Shown here piece after piece: positions 36,973 to 46,187 of a DNA stretch of 64,000 bases. The notes beneath the pieces were generated by a model that was given only the letters and a program-made list of their open reading frames with translations, searched no databases and was not told the origin of the DNA. The position numbers were made by a program, and so were the translations under genes. Each line of letters opens with the position of its first letter. Within the stretch, counting starts at the first letter, position 1. This DNA is from Leptospira tipperaryensis (lineage in GTDB: Bacteria > Spirochaetota > Leptospiria > Leptospirales > Leptospiraceae), in NCBI RefSeq assembly GCF_001729245.1, contig NZ_CP015218.1, positions 124,001-188,000 on the forward strand, given 5' to 3'.

Positions 36973-37626
36973 ATGGGCAAAAGGCATTTTAGCAAAACTG
37001 TAAGTTTTCCCGTAAATCAAGTGGAACTCAAAGGAGACATCGTAGTCCCCGAAGGCGCAGATTTGCTCGTGATCAACGTATTGGAAGAAGAACACTCTCG
37101 GTTTGCCGATCGATTGAAAAAACTTTCCAACGCGTTAAATGGAAAAAAAATCGCGACGTTCTTTCTTCACGGGCTCTTGACTGAAAAGGAAAGACAAATT
37201 TCCATAAACAGATTGGACGAAGAACTCTTATCCGACCGTCTGATTTCAGTAACTCATTGGCTAAAGAATCACGATTTAACAAAAGATATGCGATTCGGTT
37301 ACGTAGGTTTATCCATCTACGCGGAAAGATTTTTTAAGGCGAGTTTTAAGTTAAAGAGTCAGATCGAAAGTTTTGTGTTTATCGGAGAAATTCCGCCTCT
37401 CAATATCGCCTTTTGTGAAGTCCCGATTTTGAATATTATCGGAGCCTTGAACTCAAAAGGAGTAGAGTCCAACAAAACCGCGTTTATGAGAATCGATTCT
37501 CCTCAAAAAAAAATCAGTTTGATTGCAGGGTCCCCGAGTCATTTTGAAGATCCTCGGAAATGGAACCTGGTGACTAAAGCAACGATCGACTGGTTTGCCA
37601 ATCCGGAATCCAGAATTACGATGTGA
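36973..37626 (+). CDS. Degenerate alpha/beta-hydrolase-like protein
   Basis: Protein of 217 residues that aligns by eye with the dienelactone-hydrolase-like domain often fused to phosphoribosyltransferases: VELKGDIVVPEGADLLVI at the start, LLTEKE in the middle, FGYVGLSIYAERF at the elbow and a closing SHFEDPRKW helix with the catalytic-type His. The usual oxyanion HGSGSSR is replaced by LEEEHSR, and the nucleophile elbow GxSxG reads GLSIY, so the second Gly is lost. It may no longer hydrolyse anything and could be a binding or regulatory protein. It follows the Crp/Fnr gene by 34 bp. Confidence 0.65.
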   Translation: MGKRHFSKTVSFPVNQVELKGDIVVPEGADLLVINVLEEEHSRFADRLKKLSNALNGKKIATFFLHGLLTEKERQISINRLDEELLSDRLISVTHWLKNHDLTKDMRFGYVGLSIYAERFFKASFKLKSQIESFVFIGEIPPLNIAFCEVPILNIIGALNSKGVESNKTAFMRIDSPQKKISLIAGSPSHFEDPRKWNLVTKATIDWFANPESRITM

Positions 37627-37806
37627 ATTGATATATAGGTATAGTTGAATATACTAAAAATCTATTTTAAAAATTTCTACTTTGTATATCGCCATTCCCT
37701 TTCAAATTTTCGACAAGTCCCCAGGTTATTAAAAATAGCTTGAAGTCCATAGCAAGTTAGAATATAGAGAGAATACGTTTTCTCGAAAAAACCGCATTCT
37801 CCCAAA

Positions 37807-38178
37807 ATGAAAAAAACGAAAAAGGACCTTCCATCCTACGATCTTATCTGCTTTGGCGATTTGGCTTATGAGTTTGATTCTTCGGAAAAGAAAAAGATCG
37901 AAAAGAAAATTCGCAGACGATTAAAATACTATGCATTGGGAGAGTTTGATCCCGATCGAGTGGAATACATCCGCAAACTCAAAGATGAACTGAGAGAAGA
38001 GTTTCGGAACTATCAAAGTTCTAAATACTACAAGGGTGCGACTGGCATGTATTCGGATACGAAGGATTTCGACTTTGAAAGTTTTCTCCACGAGTATCAA
38101 GCAATGTTTCCGAAAATTCTTCCCGATGAAATGGCGAGAATTCTGCATTTTTCCATCTACTTATACTATTTGAGATAG
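37807..38178 (+). CDS. Hypothetical protein
   Basis: Protein of 123 residues, strongly charged with many Lys, Glu and aromatic residues, predicted mostly helical and cytoplasmic. I recognise no domain. It is preceded by a 180-bp AT-rich gap, which probably holds its own promoter, and followed by an AT-rich gap of 266 bp. The uninterrupted frame and codon use make it likely to be real. Confidence 0.6.
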   Translation: MKKTKKDLPSYDLICFGDLAYEFDSSEKKKIEKKIRRRLKYYALGEFDPDRVEYIRKLKDELREEFRNYQSSKYYKGATGMYSDTKDFDFESFLHEYQAMFPKILPDEMARILHFSIYLYYLR

Positions 38179-38274
38179 GCTTTGTTTTACTTTTGATAGC
38201 CCGTGCTTTGATAGTTTTTAACGGACATTCAAGAATTGGAAAGAACTTCGGATTAGAAAATGACTTTATTTAAT

Positions 38275-38302
38275 TTGACATAAAACTAAAAAGATCTAAG
38301 AT
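38275..38302 (+). promoter_or_regulatory. Possible promoter of the NTF2-like gene
   Basis: TTGACA (38275-38280) and TAAGAT (38297-38302) are 16 bp apart, one short of the usual spacing. It would give a leader of about 135 nt before the ATG at 38445. Confidence 0.4.
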
Positions 38303-38444
38303 TGAATCCTCGTTTATAAAAAATAAGATCTCGATGCCGGTTTTTCAAAAACAAATTGTACGATAAAGACCTACGATCGTCTAACAAGAATCAGGAACTC
38401 TTTTATAAAAATACATTGATGTTAGAATCAAGAGGAAACACTCT

Positions 38445-38831
38445 ATGCCGACCTCGGAAACCTTAGAACGTTTTATCGCCCTCGTGGAAGAAAATAAACA
38501 CGATGTCGCGATTGAAGAATTTTATACTGAGAATTCTTCAATGCAGGAGAATCAAGCTGCCCCTCGAGTTGGCCGAAGGCTTCACGTCGCGAACGAAAAG
38601 AAAGTTCTTTCACGAGTGAAAACGTTAACCTCACAGTGTGTTCGTCCGGTGTTTGTTAACGGAGATAAGGTGGTGATTCGATGGATCTTTCACTTTGAAT
38701 GGAAGGACGGAACTTCTATGCACATGGAAGAGTTGGCCTATCAGCGCTGGGAAGGGGAACTGATCGCGGAAGAAACTTTTTTCTATGATCCGGCTCAACG
38801 TCTTCCGATTCCTGCAAAGGGTTCCGAATAA
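38445..38831 (+). CDS. SnoaL/NTF2-like protein
   Basis: Protein of 128 residues with an NTF2-like cone fold: an N-terminal helix around LERFIALVEENKHDVAIEEFY, a short ENSSMQEN segment, and four long strands including VVIRWIFHFEW and MHMEELAYQRWEGELIAEETFFYDP. Related to polyketide-cyclase-like SnoaL proteins, but no catalytic residue pattern identifies a reaction. AGAGGA precedes the ATG by about 9 nt. Another SnoaL-like protein is encoded at 49218-49592. Confidence 0.8.
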   Translation: MPTSETLERFIALVEENKHDVAIEEFYTENSSMQENQAAPRVGRRLHVANEKKVLSRVKTLTSQCVRPVFVNGDKVVIRWIFHFEWKDGTSMHMEELAYQRWEGELIAEETFFYDPAQRLPIPAKGSE

Positions 38832-38933
38832 AAAAGAATCGGGTAAGATCGGAAATTATCGTTTGCCTTTCCGAAATCGATCATCAATGTGTGAGTTCGA
38901 TTCCGATTTGAGATCGGGAATAGTGGAGAACTT

Positions 38934-39632
38934 ATGAAGAAAATATGGATACTGGCGGCTTTCGTTTGTGTAAGCCTCTTATTCTCTCAGTGTAAGAACA
39001 AATCTTCGGACCCGATGAAGGGTGCGATCACTTTTGTAAAAGGAACCGTGTCGATTCAGCGCGGAGATCAAAAGATAGCGGCTGCAGTTGCCCAGGAAAT
39101 TCAGAACGGCGACGTTTTGATTACGGGGCCTAAATCAGTCGTAACGATCGTTTTTGGAGAAAATTCTTCAGTGATTGAAATTCAATCGGATTCTCAGTTT
39201 CGTTTGAAACAAGAGTCGAACGAAACTGTCTTTTTTCAAGATCGAGGAAGTTCTTGGCTGCTCTCCAATAAATTATTGAAAGGGGATAAACTCAGCGTTC
39301 ATACTCCTACCACGACGGCGGGAGTTCGAGGAACTAAGTTTTTTACGGCGATTCACGAAGACATGACTTTTACCTGTCATTGCGAGGGCCAGATTGAATT
39401 GGAGAATATCGTCAACCATTCCAAAAAAGTAAACGAATCCGATTATCTCGCGGTCACTCGTGGATCCAAAACGATCTATCTCACACCGGAAGATCTTCAA
39501 GGCGCAAATATCGCTTATTCTCACAATCATAGCGAGATCGAAAAATCTCCGGTGGGAGCTCAAAGTCAAATGACTCCTACTCAAGTGCAAACGTTGTTAG
39601 GCCTTATTAAAAAGAAGTTAGACGCTCCTTGA
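38934..39632 (+). CDS. FecR-domain lipoprotein
   Basis: Protein of 232 residues. The signal peptide ends in the lipobox LFSQC (Cys 20). Residues about 32-135 are a FecR domain: the GTVSIQRG start, an [17 protein letters not shown] strand pair and [13 protein letters not shown], the usual FecR core. In iron-uptake systems FecR carries a signal to a sigma factor, but many spirochaete FecR proteins are stand-alone lipoproteins with unknown roles, and no sigma gene is nearby. GGAG lies 6 nt before the ATG. Probably anchored in a membrane, facing the periplasm or surface. Confidence 0.87.
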   Translation: MKKIWILAAFVCVSLLFSQCKNKSSDPMKGAITFVKGTVSIQRGDQKIAAAVAQEIQNGDVLITGPKSVVTIVFGENSSVIEIQSDSQFRLKQESNETVFFQDRGSSWLLSNKLLKGDKLSVHTPTTTAGVRGTKFFTAIHEDMTFTCHCEGQIELENIVNHSKKVNESDYLAVTRGSKTIYLTPEDLQGANIAYSHNHSEIEKSPVGAQSQMTPTQVQTLLGLIKKKLDAP

Positions 39633-39641
39633 TTTCTCTTT

Positions 39642-39681
39642 CGCCGGCGAACGTTTGATTTGCCGGCGTTTCTTCTTCGTT
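39642..39681 (+). terminator. Terminator after the FecR lipoprotein gene
   Basis: CGCCGGC (39642-39648) pairs with GCCGGCG (39662-39668) across a 13-nt loop, followed by TTTCTTCTTCGTTT. It lies between convergent genes and may also work on the minus strand. Confidence 0.65.
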
Positions 39682-39719
39682 TAACAATTCGCTTTTAGTT
39701 TAAAAATTAAAATCGATTC

Positions 39720-41054
39720 TTAGATAGATCCTTGCTCAAGAATCACTTTGTACATCTCTTTCAGTCGAAGATTGCTTTGTTTCAGAATTTCGTCTAAAAA
39801 GTCGTTAGGTTCCGAGTGTAGGAGCTCGTACAAAACTTCGTAGACCTGTTCTCCATCGTAAGAAATCAGAAGTAGATCGACGCCCGCTTCCAAACTGTCT
39901 TTACTTGCTTTTGCGATTCCGCCGGGACGATAATAGACCGGAAACATGTTGAGGTCGTCCGTAATCAAGATCGCAGATTCTGAAATTTCTTTTCTCAGAT
40001 ATTCGGTGACCACGAACTTGGATAAGGAAACCGGGTTTACCGCGTCCAATTCTTTCCAGAAAGAATGTGATAACATAACGGCGATGGGTTTTAATTCTTT
40101 CAAAGTATCGATGAACGGCACAAGATCCTTGTTTTCCATTTCCGCTTTGGTTCGTTTTACATAGCCGCTAAAAAAATGAGTGTCTTCGGGTACGGAACCG
40201 ATTCCCGGAAAATGTTTTAACGTCGGGAGAATCCGATTCTCGATCATAACTTCCGAATAAATTCTTACGAGTTCCGAGACGACTTGCGGGTCTTTCGAAA
40301 TCGCTCGACTATGAATTCTGCTATAAAAATCAAGAAGATTCGAATTCTCTTCTTTTAAATCCGCGACGGGACTAAAGTTAAAATTTACTCCCGTTTCCCT
40401 GAGGTCTTTTGCTTTTTCTAAGAGATTTCCCCGAATCTTATTTTTAAGATCGGGATCGTTCTTAAAGGTTTCATACAATTCTAATAAAGAAGCGGGATGC
40501 TTGAGAGGAGGGGAAAGTCTGGACACAACTCCTCCTTCCTGATCGGAAGAGATCAGTGCGATCGAATAGCCGAGTTCACTTCTGTTTTTTTGAATATTCT
40601 CAATTCGTTTTTTAAATTCTTCGAGGTTGATTCCAAGAAGATTATGCGAAGTGAGAAAAAAACCTGCGAAGGGGATCTTTAAAAAATTCTCCAGATCCGT
40701 TTCGTTTGTATATCCGACGACGATATGTTCCGCGTATTTCCGTAAGAGTTTAGGATCCGTCGTAAGCACGGCTTTTTTTCTTTGTTGAAAGGAAAATTCT
40801 CTACAAGTCGAGTTGAGAGCCCCCATCCAGATGATCGAGAAAGAAAGAATGGAAACGATCCGAACGAAACGGTCGTTATGTTTTCTGAAGTAAATCCAAT
40901 AGAGGAATGTGGAAAGAATCGCGGTGATAATGACCGCGTATTGACTTATGGATCGGACTTTGAGCAAAAGAGGGTCGCGGATCAAAAAGGTGATCGCGAA
41001 GAATCCGACAGAAAACAAAAAGTAGATCGTACTTGATAGGCGTATAAAGAACAA
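39720..41054 (-). CDS. Glycoside hydrolase family 3, NagZ-like, membrane-anchored
   Basis: Protein of 444 residues. Two or three N-terminal membrane segments (to about residue 80) anchor a GH3 domain. The family landmarks are present: SSDQEGGVVSRL, FSPVADL, KHFPGIGSVPEDTHF with the NagZ-type Asp-x-His loop, and ITDDLNM containing the nucleophilic Asp. NagZ enzymes remove N-acetylglucosamine from cell-wall fragments, usually in the cytoplasm. Here the anchor suggests action at the membrane, which is unusual. The listed start is TTG, with an AGGTTA about 7 nt upstream. The neighbours are secreted or lytic proteins. Confidence 0.85.
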   Translation of the reverse strand: MFFIRLSSTIYFLFSVGFFAITFLIRDPLLLKVRSISQYAVIITAILSTFLYWIYFRKHNDRFVRIVSILSFSIIWMGALNSTCREFSFQQRKKAVLTTDPKLLRKYAEHIVVGYTNETDLENFLKIPFAGFFLTSHNLLGINLEEFKKRIENIQKNRSELGYSIALISSDQEGGVVSRLSPPLKHPASLLELYETFKNDPDLKNKIRGNLLEKAKDLRETGVNFNFSPVADLKEENSNLLDFYSRIHSRAISKDPQVVSELVRIYSEVMIENRILPTLKHFPGIGSVPEDTHFFSGYVKRTKAEMENKDLVPFIDTLKELKPIAVMLSHSFWKELDAVNPVSLSKFVVTEYLRKEISESAILITDDLNMFPVYYRPGGIAKASKDSLEAGVDLLLISYDGEQVYEVLYELLHSEPNDFLDEILKQSNLRLKEMYKVILEQGSI

Positions 41055-41263
41055 ATTTTAACCTGAATTTATTTGTGGAATGTCTTCTCGCAATCAAACA
41101 TTTTCTATAAACCCATCTTTTCAACTCTCAATTTTCAGCTTTTCCCCCGCATTTTTTGAAAAAACTAGGAGCCAGCGATTCCAAATATAAGTAAGGATTA
41201 AGTCCGTTATGTTATCGTTCCGCCTAAATAAAAAGACCTCCTAAAAATTCGAAGAGGGAAAAA

Positions 41264-43078
41264 ATGAAGAGAACAATTGTTAGGCGCTTTATCGCGTCTG
41301 TATGGATCGGGATTCTCATAATTGCGTTTAACGCGTGTAATGAGAAAAATTCAAATGGAAATGCGGAATTACTTTCGGCTTTGTCGAGCGGTTCTTCCTT
41401 TGCAAACGGAGTGAACGATGGTCAGGGGAGACTGCTCAGTTCCAATACCTATTTTCACAATGAGATCTTTCCTCCGCACTGGCTCCAGTGGACGACGGAC
41501 GGTTCGGCTTCGATTCAGAGCGGTAATACGTTTTTGACTCACGGTATTCGTTGTGACGGAAGATACTGCGATAACGTAAATCTTCTGAGTACGGAATCCG
41601 GTTATACGCAGACCAATAGCTGGTGGACGGATTCTTTTTCGGAAGAAGGTTCAAACGAACGGATCTGTGCAAACAACGGTTTTGTCACAGGTCTTCAGTG
41701 TTCCGGAAGTTACTGCGATAGTATCGCGCTTCGATGTTCTCAACTAAACAACAACGGGGTTCGTTCCTCCTGTTATTGGACCGCGCCCGTCTCGGAAGAA
41801 AGCGGTGGAAAATTTGTCGCTCCCGAGTCCATGTATCTCGCCGGAGTAAGATGTTCCGGTCGTTATTGCGATAACAAACAACTCTATCTCTGTCAGGCGG
41901 ATAACGGCGGACCTTCTTTTGATCTGGATGCTTTGGCTCATCAGTATGCGCCTCGTCTTCGTTTCGATCAAGAGACAACGACCGGATCGGGAGACTCGAG
42001 TAAATGTTTTCCAAGCGACGCACAAACCTATTACGAACAAAGAGCGTTAGGCGTTGCTCCGAACACTCTCTGTAATAAAAATTATTCTACGATTCAAAAC
42101 AATCAGGTTCCGATTCATTATATGGCTACCAAGGTCGGAACGAATTCGGTTCTCATACGTTATTGGTTCTTTTATGCATGGCAGAGTACTTGTTTTGCAA
42201 GCTTAGGAGATCACGCGGCCGATTGGGAATCGATGGCGGTGTTAGTAGTAAACGGACAGATGAATCGGGTCGCATTCTATCAACACGGCGGATGGTATAC
42301 AAAAGAACCCGGAACCTTTGAAACCGTAGGAGGTACACATCCCGTCGGTTACGTCGGAAAGAACGCACACGGAACGTTTCATGATTCGGGAGGATCCGGT
42401 GGTTGCCTCTACTTTGAAGACTTTCGAAATCCGGGCGGGAACGACTATCACATGGATACTTGGAATAACCTAACATTACTTAGACGATCTGGAGACGCCC
42501 CGCCCTGGATGAATTGTACCGGTTCCGGATGTTTTGACGGTATCGGACATCCGATTGAACAAACCGGAGAATTAGCATCGATGGGGGGTTGTGGTAAAGA
42601 CGGATGTGGTAAGTCTTCGCTCGGAGATAATATGCCGTTTATCAACGATCCAACGGGCTCTGATTATTCGACGATCTTTGTAAAACACAGTGGAAAAGTT
42701 TTGGACGTTCCCGGAGCGAACACTGGCGATAGCGTCAACATCGATCAATACACAAATTACGGGGTAGACAATGAAAGGTGGATGTTAGAATCGACTGGAG
42801 ATAATTATTTCAAAATCAGCGCGCGTCACAGCGGTAAGTGTATGGATGTAAAGGGCGCTTCGAGCGCGAACGGAACCAATGTGGTTCAGTATTCCTGCGG
42901 AAGCGGATCCAATCAAAGATTTCAGTTGCTCCCTTACAACGACGGAACCTTTTCCTTACAAGTAAAACACAGCGGCCAGTGTTTAGACATTGCCGGTGCG
43001 GCATTAGAAGACGGTGCAAACCTTATCCAATGGCCTTGCGCTTGGACCGATAACGAAAAGTTTCAGTTCAAACGTTAG
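41264..43078 (+). CDS. Vps62-like/ricin B-lectin lipoprotein
   Basis: Protein of 604 residues. The signal peptide ends in the lipobox AFNAC (Cys 25). Residues about 90-205 hold three copies of a G-x-[RQ]-C-x-G-x-Y-C-D motif. Residues about 225-430 match a Vps62-like domain (APRLRFD start, RYWFFYAWQ, GDHAADWESM). From about 465 to the end is a ricin-type beta-trefoil with three repeats (VKHSGKVLDVPGA, ARHSGKCMDVKGA, VKHSGQCLDIAGA), expected to bind sugar. The combination suggests a secreted carbohydrate-binding surface protein, possibly acting on the host; this is inference. GAGGG lies before the ATG. Confidence 0.88.
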   Translation: MKRTIVRRFIASVWIGILIIAFNACNEKNSNGNAELLSALSSGSSFANGVNDGQGRLLSSNTYFHNEIFPPHWLQWTTDGSASIQSGNTFLTHGIRCDGRYCDNVNLLSTESGYTQTNSWWTDSFSEEGSNERICANNGFVTGLQCSGSYCDSIALRCSQLNNNGVRSSCYWTAPVSEESGGKFVAPESMYLAGVRCSGRYCDNKQLYLCQADNGGPSFDLDALAHQYAPRLRFDQETTTGSGDSSKCFPSDAQTYYEQRALGVAPNTLCNKNYSTIQNNQVPIHYMATKVGTNSVLIRYWFFYAWQSTCFASLGDHAADWESMAVLVVNGQMNRVAFYQHGGWYTKEPGTFETVGGTHPVGYVGKNAHGTFHDSGGSGGCLYFEDFRNPGGNDYHMDTWNNLTLLRRSGDAPPWMNCTGSGCFDGIGHPIEQTGELASMGGCGKDGCGKSSLGDNMPFINDPTGSDYSTIFVKHSGKVLDVPGANTGDSVNIDQYTNYGVDNERWMLESTGDNYFKISARHSGKCMDVKGASSANGTNVVQYSCGSGSNQRFQLLPYNDGTFSLQVKHSGQCLDIAGAALEDGANLIQWPCAWTDNEKFQFKR

Positions 43079-43088
43079 AATCTTTTTT

Positions 43089-43114
43089 CGCCGCGTTGTT
43101 TGTCCAGCGCGGCG
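43089..43114. repeat. GC-rich hairpin after the lectin lipoprotein gene
   Basis: CGCCGCG (43089-43095) pairs with CGCGGCG (43108-43114) around a 12-nt loop, 10 nt after the stop codon. On the plus strand no U-tract follows; a T-run instead precedes it. It may aid transcription termination or protect the mRNA end. Confidence 0.45.
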
Positions 43115-43253
43115 GTTGCAACCCGGTTCTGAATTCTTATACGTTCTTCCGTTAAAAGAGGATCCGGAGAAAAACAAAAATTCAATTTCTCTTCTTCAAG
43201 TTTGATTCTTTGATTGAAAACAATCGATTCTTACTTTAAAAAGTGGATTTAGA

Positions 43254-43967
43254 ATGAATCCGAAAATTCTACTCTCAGTCGTATTCATCGTCTGCTTATT
43301 GTTTGGCGGATACAAAGCTCTGGACTCGGGAAGAATCTGGTTTGTATATCCTTCGGAACAAAAGTATCCGTTACGCGGAATCGACGTGTCACACCATCAG
43401 GGAAAGATCGATTGGAGTCGAGTTCCAAAATCGGAAATTTCTTTTGTATATATCAAGTCCACCGAGGGAGCGGAATTTCAGGATCCTTCCTTCCAAACAA
43501 ATTGGAAGGAAGCAAGAAGGGCGGGCTTCCCCGTGGGCGCGTATCATTTTTTCACGCTCTGCAGAACCGGAATCGAACAAGCCGAGAATTTTATAAGACG
43601 AGTTCCGAAAGAATCGGATTCTCTTCCGCCGGTTCTGGATCTGGAATTTATGGGAAATTGTAAGGAAAGACCCAAGCAGCAAAACGTACAAAAGGAAATC
43701 CAAGACTATCTTACGAGAGTGGATTCCTATTACGGTAAAAAGACGATTTTATATTTAACTTTCGAATTTATAGATCAGTATATTGGAGAAGAATTCTTCC
43801 AACACAGGATTTGGATCCGAGATATTTACAAACATCCGAATACATTCTCCGATATTCCTTGGGTTTTATGGCAATATAAGAATCGAGGAAGAATCCCCGG
43901 GATCGAAGAATACGTAGATCTGAACGCGGTGAACGGAAGTTTAGAATCCTTATTTTCCAAAAACTGA
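43254..43967 (+). CDS. Glycoside hydrolase family 25 lysozyme
   Basis: Protein of 237 residues. One N-terminal hydrophobic segment (about 4-20) acts as a signal peptide or anchor. The GH25 barrel covers about 40-230, with GIDVSHHQGKIDW (D44), YIKSTEG, GAYHFF and the catalytic D129-x-E131 pair in LDLEF, so it should be active. GH25 enzymes cut the glycan chains of peptidoglycan. It may serve wall remodelling or act on other bacteria. It follows the lectin lipoprotein gene in the same direction but 175 bp away, so co-transcription is uncertain. Confidence 0.92.
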   Translation: MNPKILLSVVFIVCLLFGGYKALDSGRIWFVYPSEQKYPLRGIDVSHHQGKIDWSRVPKSEISFVYIKSTEGAEFQDPSFQTNWKEARRAGFPVGAYHFFTLCRTGIEQAENFIRRVPKESDSLPPVLDLEFMGNCKERPKQQNVQKEIQDYLTRVDSYYGKKTILYLTFEFIDQYIGEEFFQHRIWIRDIYKHPNTFSDIPWVLWQYKNRGRIPGIEEYVDLNAVNGSLESLFSKN

Positions 43968-44112
43968 ATGTTCGATACATATTTCAGAACATTCTACAGG
44001 TCCTAAAAGTTTGGATCGCAAATAAGCACATCTTATAAGTTGAAAAATTTTCAAATAGGAGATTCTTTAAAAAAATAAATAAAAACAAAGATACGCTTTG
44101 TTATGTTAAGTA

Positions 44113-44604
44113 ATGAAATTTAGAATTCTTTTGGTCTTATTTTTTGCTTTTTCTCTCTTGGCTTCTTCTTCCATTTATAGCGGGATTCAAAAAAACTCAA
44201 AAGCGGATTGTTCCCATGACTACGCAAATAAACTTTCCGTAGAAACAAAGTCGATGATCAATCTACTTTGTAATTCTCTTTATATGGAAACAAAATTCAG
44301 ATTGGAAGTTGTCATCGTAGCCTTACTGGATAATCTCACCGAAGAAGAATACGCAGTAAAGTATTTTCAAAAATACGCGCAAAGTGATATCTCATTTTCT
44401 GAATATGGAATCGTAGTCTTGATTTCTTTTAGTGATCGTAAAATCCGAATCGAATTGGGGAAAATCGCCGCTGAAAAAATGTCCAACTCGGAAGCGAAGG
44501 AAATCATCGAAAAAGATTTTATTCCTTACTTCCGTCAAGGACAATTGAACCCGGGAGTTTCCAACGGGGTCAAGGCCATCGTAGATTGGTTTTCCATACA
44601 CTGA
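44113..44604 (+). CDS. TPM-domain exported protein
   Basis: Protein of 163 residues. An N-terminal signal peptide (about 1-22) leads into a TPM (TLP18.3/Psb32/MOLO-1) domain, with the typical region EVVIVALLDNLTEEEYA, a strand GIVVLISFSDRKIRIELG and a closing helix. No C-terminal membrane anchor follows, unlike many family members. TPM proteins have been linked to membrane-protein quality control and to phosphatase activity in plants, but function here is unknown. The next two genes in the same direction encode small membrane proteins. Confidence 0.8.
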   Translation: MKFRILLVLFFAFSLLASSSIYSGIQKNSKADCSHDYANKLSVETKSMINLLCNSLYMETKFRLEVVIVALLDNLTEEEYAVKYFQKYAQSDISFSEYGIVVLISFSDRKIRIELGKIAAEKMSNSEAKEIIEKDFIPYFRQGQLNPGVSNGVKAIVDWFSIH

Positions 44605-44764
44605 ATCGAATCATAAATCCTTTAAAAAAAGTCTTTTGATCACAAAGGAATCAAATTTTTATTTCCAATCGAATCTCACTTTGTTTATCTTGTGAACTCA
44701 AGGAGCGGACCGCAAAAAAAAATGTCCGTATTCTTTCACGCTTAGATAGAATTTGGAGAACCTT

Positions 44765-45046
44765 ATGGATAGAAAGAATTTAGAAAATATCTCTACGAGT
44801 ATCGGGGTTATCAGTCTTTTTGTGATGACGATTGCGGGGATTCTTATGTTTGCGGATGTCCTATTCAAATTGGATCTTTTGCCGGAGCGCTGGGAAAAAG
44901 TGGGATTTTTACTGATAGGAATCTTTTTTGTTCTTTCCGTCGCTTCCGTACTTGTAAGCATCATGTTGAACATAAGCATCATCGCGTTGAGTATTAACGA
45001 TTTTTTAAGTTTAAAGAAAAAAGATGAACACAAAGATTCCGATTAA
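44765..45046 (+). CDS. Small membrane protein
   Basis: About 93 residues with two predicted membrane helices (about 15-38 and 52-80) and a basic tail (LKKKDEHKDSD). I recognise no family. The ATG at 44765 has GGAG at 6 nt, which is better than the TTG four codons upstream. Its 3' end overlaps the next gene by 23 bp, suggesting a two-gene operon. Confidence 0.65.
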   Translation: MDRKNLENISTSIGVISLFVMTIAGILMFADVLFKLDLLPERWEKVGFLLIGIFFVLSVASVLVSIMLNISIIALSINDFLSLKKKDEHKDSD

Positions 45047-45644
45047 ACCGATTTTACTTTTGTCTCTGTTTATCTTTGTATGTGTCGGTTTTGCGATCGG
45101 ACTTTCCGAACACAGATACGGTAACAGGGAGAGGATTCTCAAGTCGGAGATTCGAGAAAGTATTTCGAAAAACGAAGATAAAATTTTGAAAGATTCGCTC
45201 GTTCTCAAAGAGAAGCTCGAAACTAAAAAATCATTTTCACTCGATCAATTACCGGGAATTCGTTCCCTGGCTACCGATCTCAAGAATTCAAATCGTCTGA
45301 GAGTTTCCGAAATCTCGGGGGAAGGGGAGTATTCGATTGTGATTCATTTTCAAGAGAAATATTATCTTTTGGTTATCAATTATGGATTGAATTCCTTTTT
45401 TTACGACAATAAGAACAAAGTAGAATCGTTTAAGATTGATGTCTACAATCCGGATTTGGACGAACTCTTGATATTTCAAAAGACGATGAAGGACGAAGAG
45501 ATCGGTTTTTTTGAGAGAGGAGCGAAAGTTCTTTTCGGTTTTACACAGACTTCCGTCGACAATCGTCTTGCAACTTTCGTAAAGTTGTATCAAGACGATA
45601 CGATCGAAATTCTTTTCTATTATCAAACTTTAAAGTTGAATTGA
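45024..45644 (+). CDS. Hypothetical protein with one membrane segment
   Basis: Protein of 206 residues with an N-terminal membrane anchor (about 8-26), a charged coiled-coil stretch (about 35-70) and a beta-rich domain to the end. No recognised domain. It overlaps the preceding small membrane protein gene by 23 bp, so the two proteins are probably made together. The upstream TPM gene lies 160 bp away and may belong to the same set. Confidence 0.6.
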   Translation: MNTKIPIKPILLLSLFIFVCVGFAIGLSEHRYGNRERILKSEIRESISKNEDKILKDSLVLKEKLETKKSFSLDQLPGIRSLATDLKNSNRLRVSEISGEGEYSIVIHFQEKYYLLVINYGLNSFFYDNKNKVESFKIDVYNPDLDELLIFQKTMKDEEIGFFERGAKVLFGFTQTSVDNRLATFVKLYQDDTIEILFYYQTLKLN

Positions 45645-45734
45645 GTTTTTTTGATAGAATAGAAGAGAAGCTGCTTCGATATATTCTCGATCGGACTTAG
45701 AGTCTGAAAGCCCGATTTCAATGACGGATCCGAG

Positions 45735-46187
45735 TTATTTTTGATCAAAGGCTTCCGTGAGCTTTTTGATATCGAGTTTGTTCATCTGAAGCATCGCTTG
45801 CATCACTCGGTTTGCCTTTTCTCGGTCCTCGTTTTGTAAGAATTTACCAAGGACCGAAGGGATAATCTGCCAAGAAAGACCGAACTTGTCCTTGAGCCAG
45901 CCGCATCTCTGTGCTTCTCCGTTTTTGGAAAGTTTCTCCCAAAATTCATCGATCTCTTCCTGTGTTTCACAATTCACGAAAAAAGAAATCGCAGGAGAGA
46001 ATGTAAAGTGCGGACCTCCGTCCAAGGCCAAGAAGTCTTGCCCTTCGAGATGAAAGGTTGCGCTCATGACCTTGTCTCCGTTTTTTGAAACGTGCTCGAC
46101 CTTCGAATTCTGAAAGATGGAAGTATAAAAGTCGATCGCTTCTCCCAGATTGCCGTTGAACCAAAGAAAAGGTGTTATCTTTTTCAT
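45735..46187 (-). CDS. PhnB-like VOC family protein
   Basis: Protein of 150 residues with the PhnB/3-demethylubiquinone-methyltransferase-like VOC fold: TPFLWFNGNLGEAIDFYTSIF at the start, a strand FLALDGGPHFTFSPAISFFV and the end FGLSWQIIPSVLGKFL. The usual metal ligands of dioxygenase members are not evident, and the reaction is unknown. Last gene of a four-gene minus-strand operon; its ATG overlaps the stop of the membrane protein gene by 4 bp. Confidence 0.85.
   Translation of the reverse strand: MKKITPFLWFNGNLGEAIDFYTSIFQNSKVEHVSKNGDKVMSATFHLEGQDFLALDGGPHFTFSPAISFFVNCETQEEIDEFWEKLSKNGEAQRCGWLKDKFGLSWQIIPSVLGKFLQNEDREKANRVMQAMLQMNKLDIKKLTEAFDQK

Noticed and set aside
38870..38920. GTTCGATTCC, resembling a tRNA T-loop
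   Set aside because: The flanking bases do not pair as a T-stem, and no acceptor or anticodon stem is present.
43966..43994. GAATGTTC/GAACATTC hairpin after the GH25 gene
   Set aside because: No U-tract follows on the plus strand, and no minus-strand gene is there to be terminated; function could not be supported.
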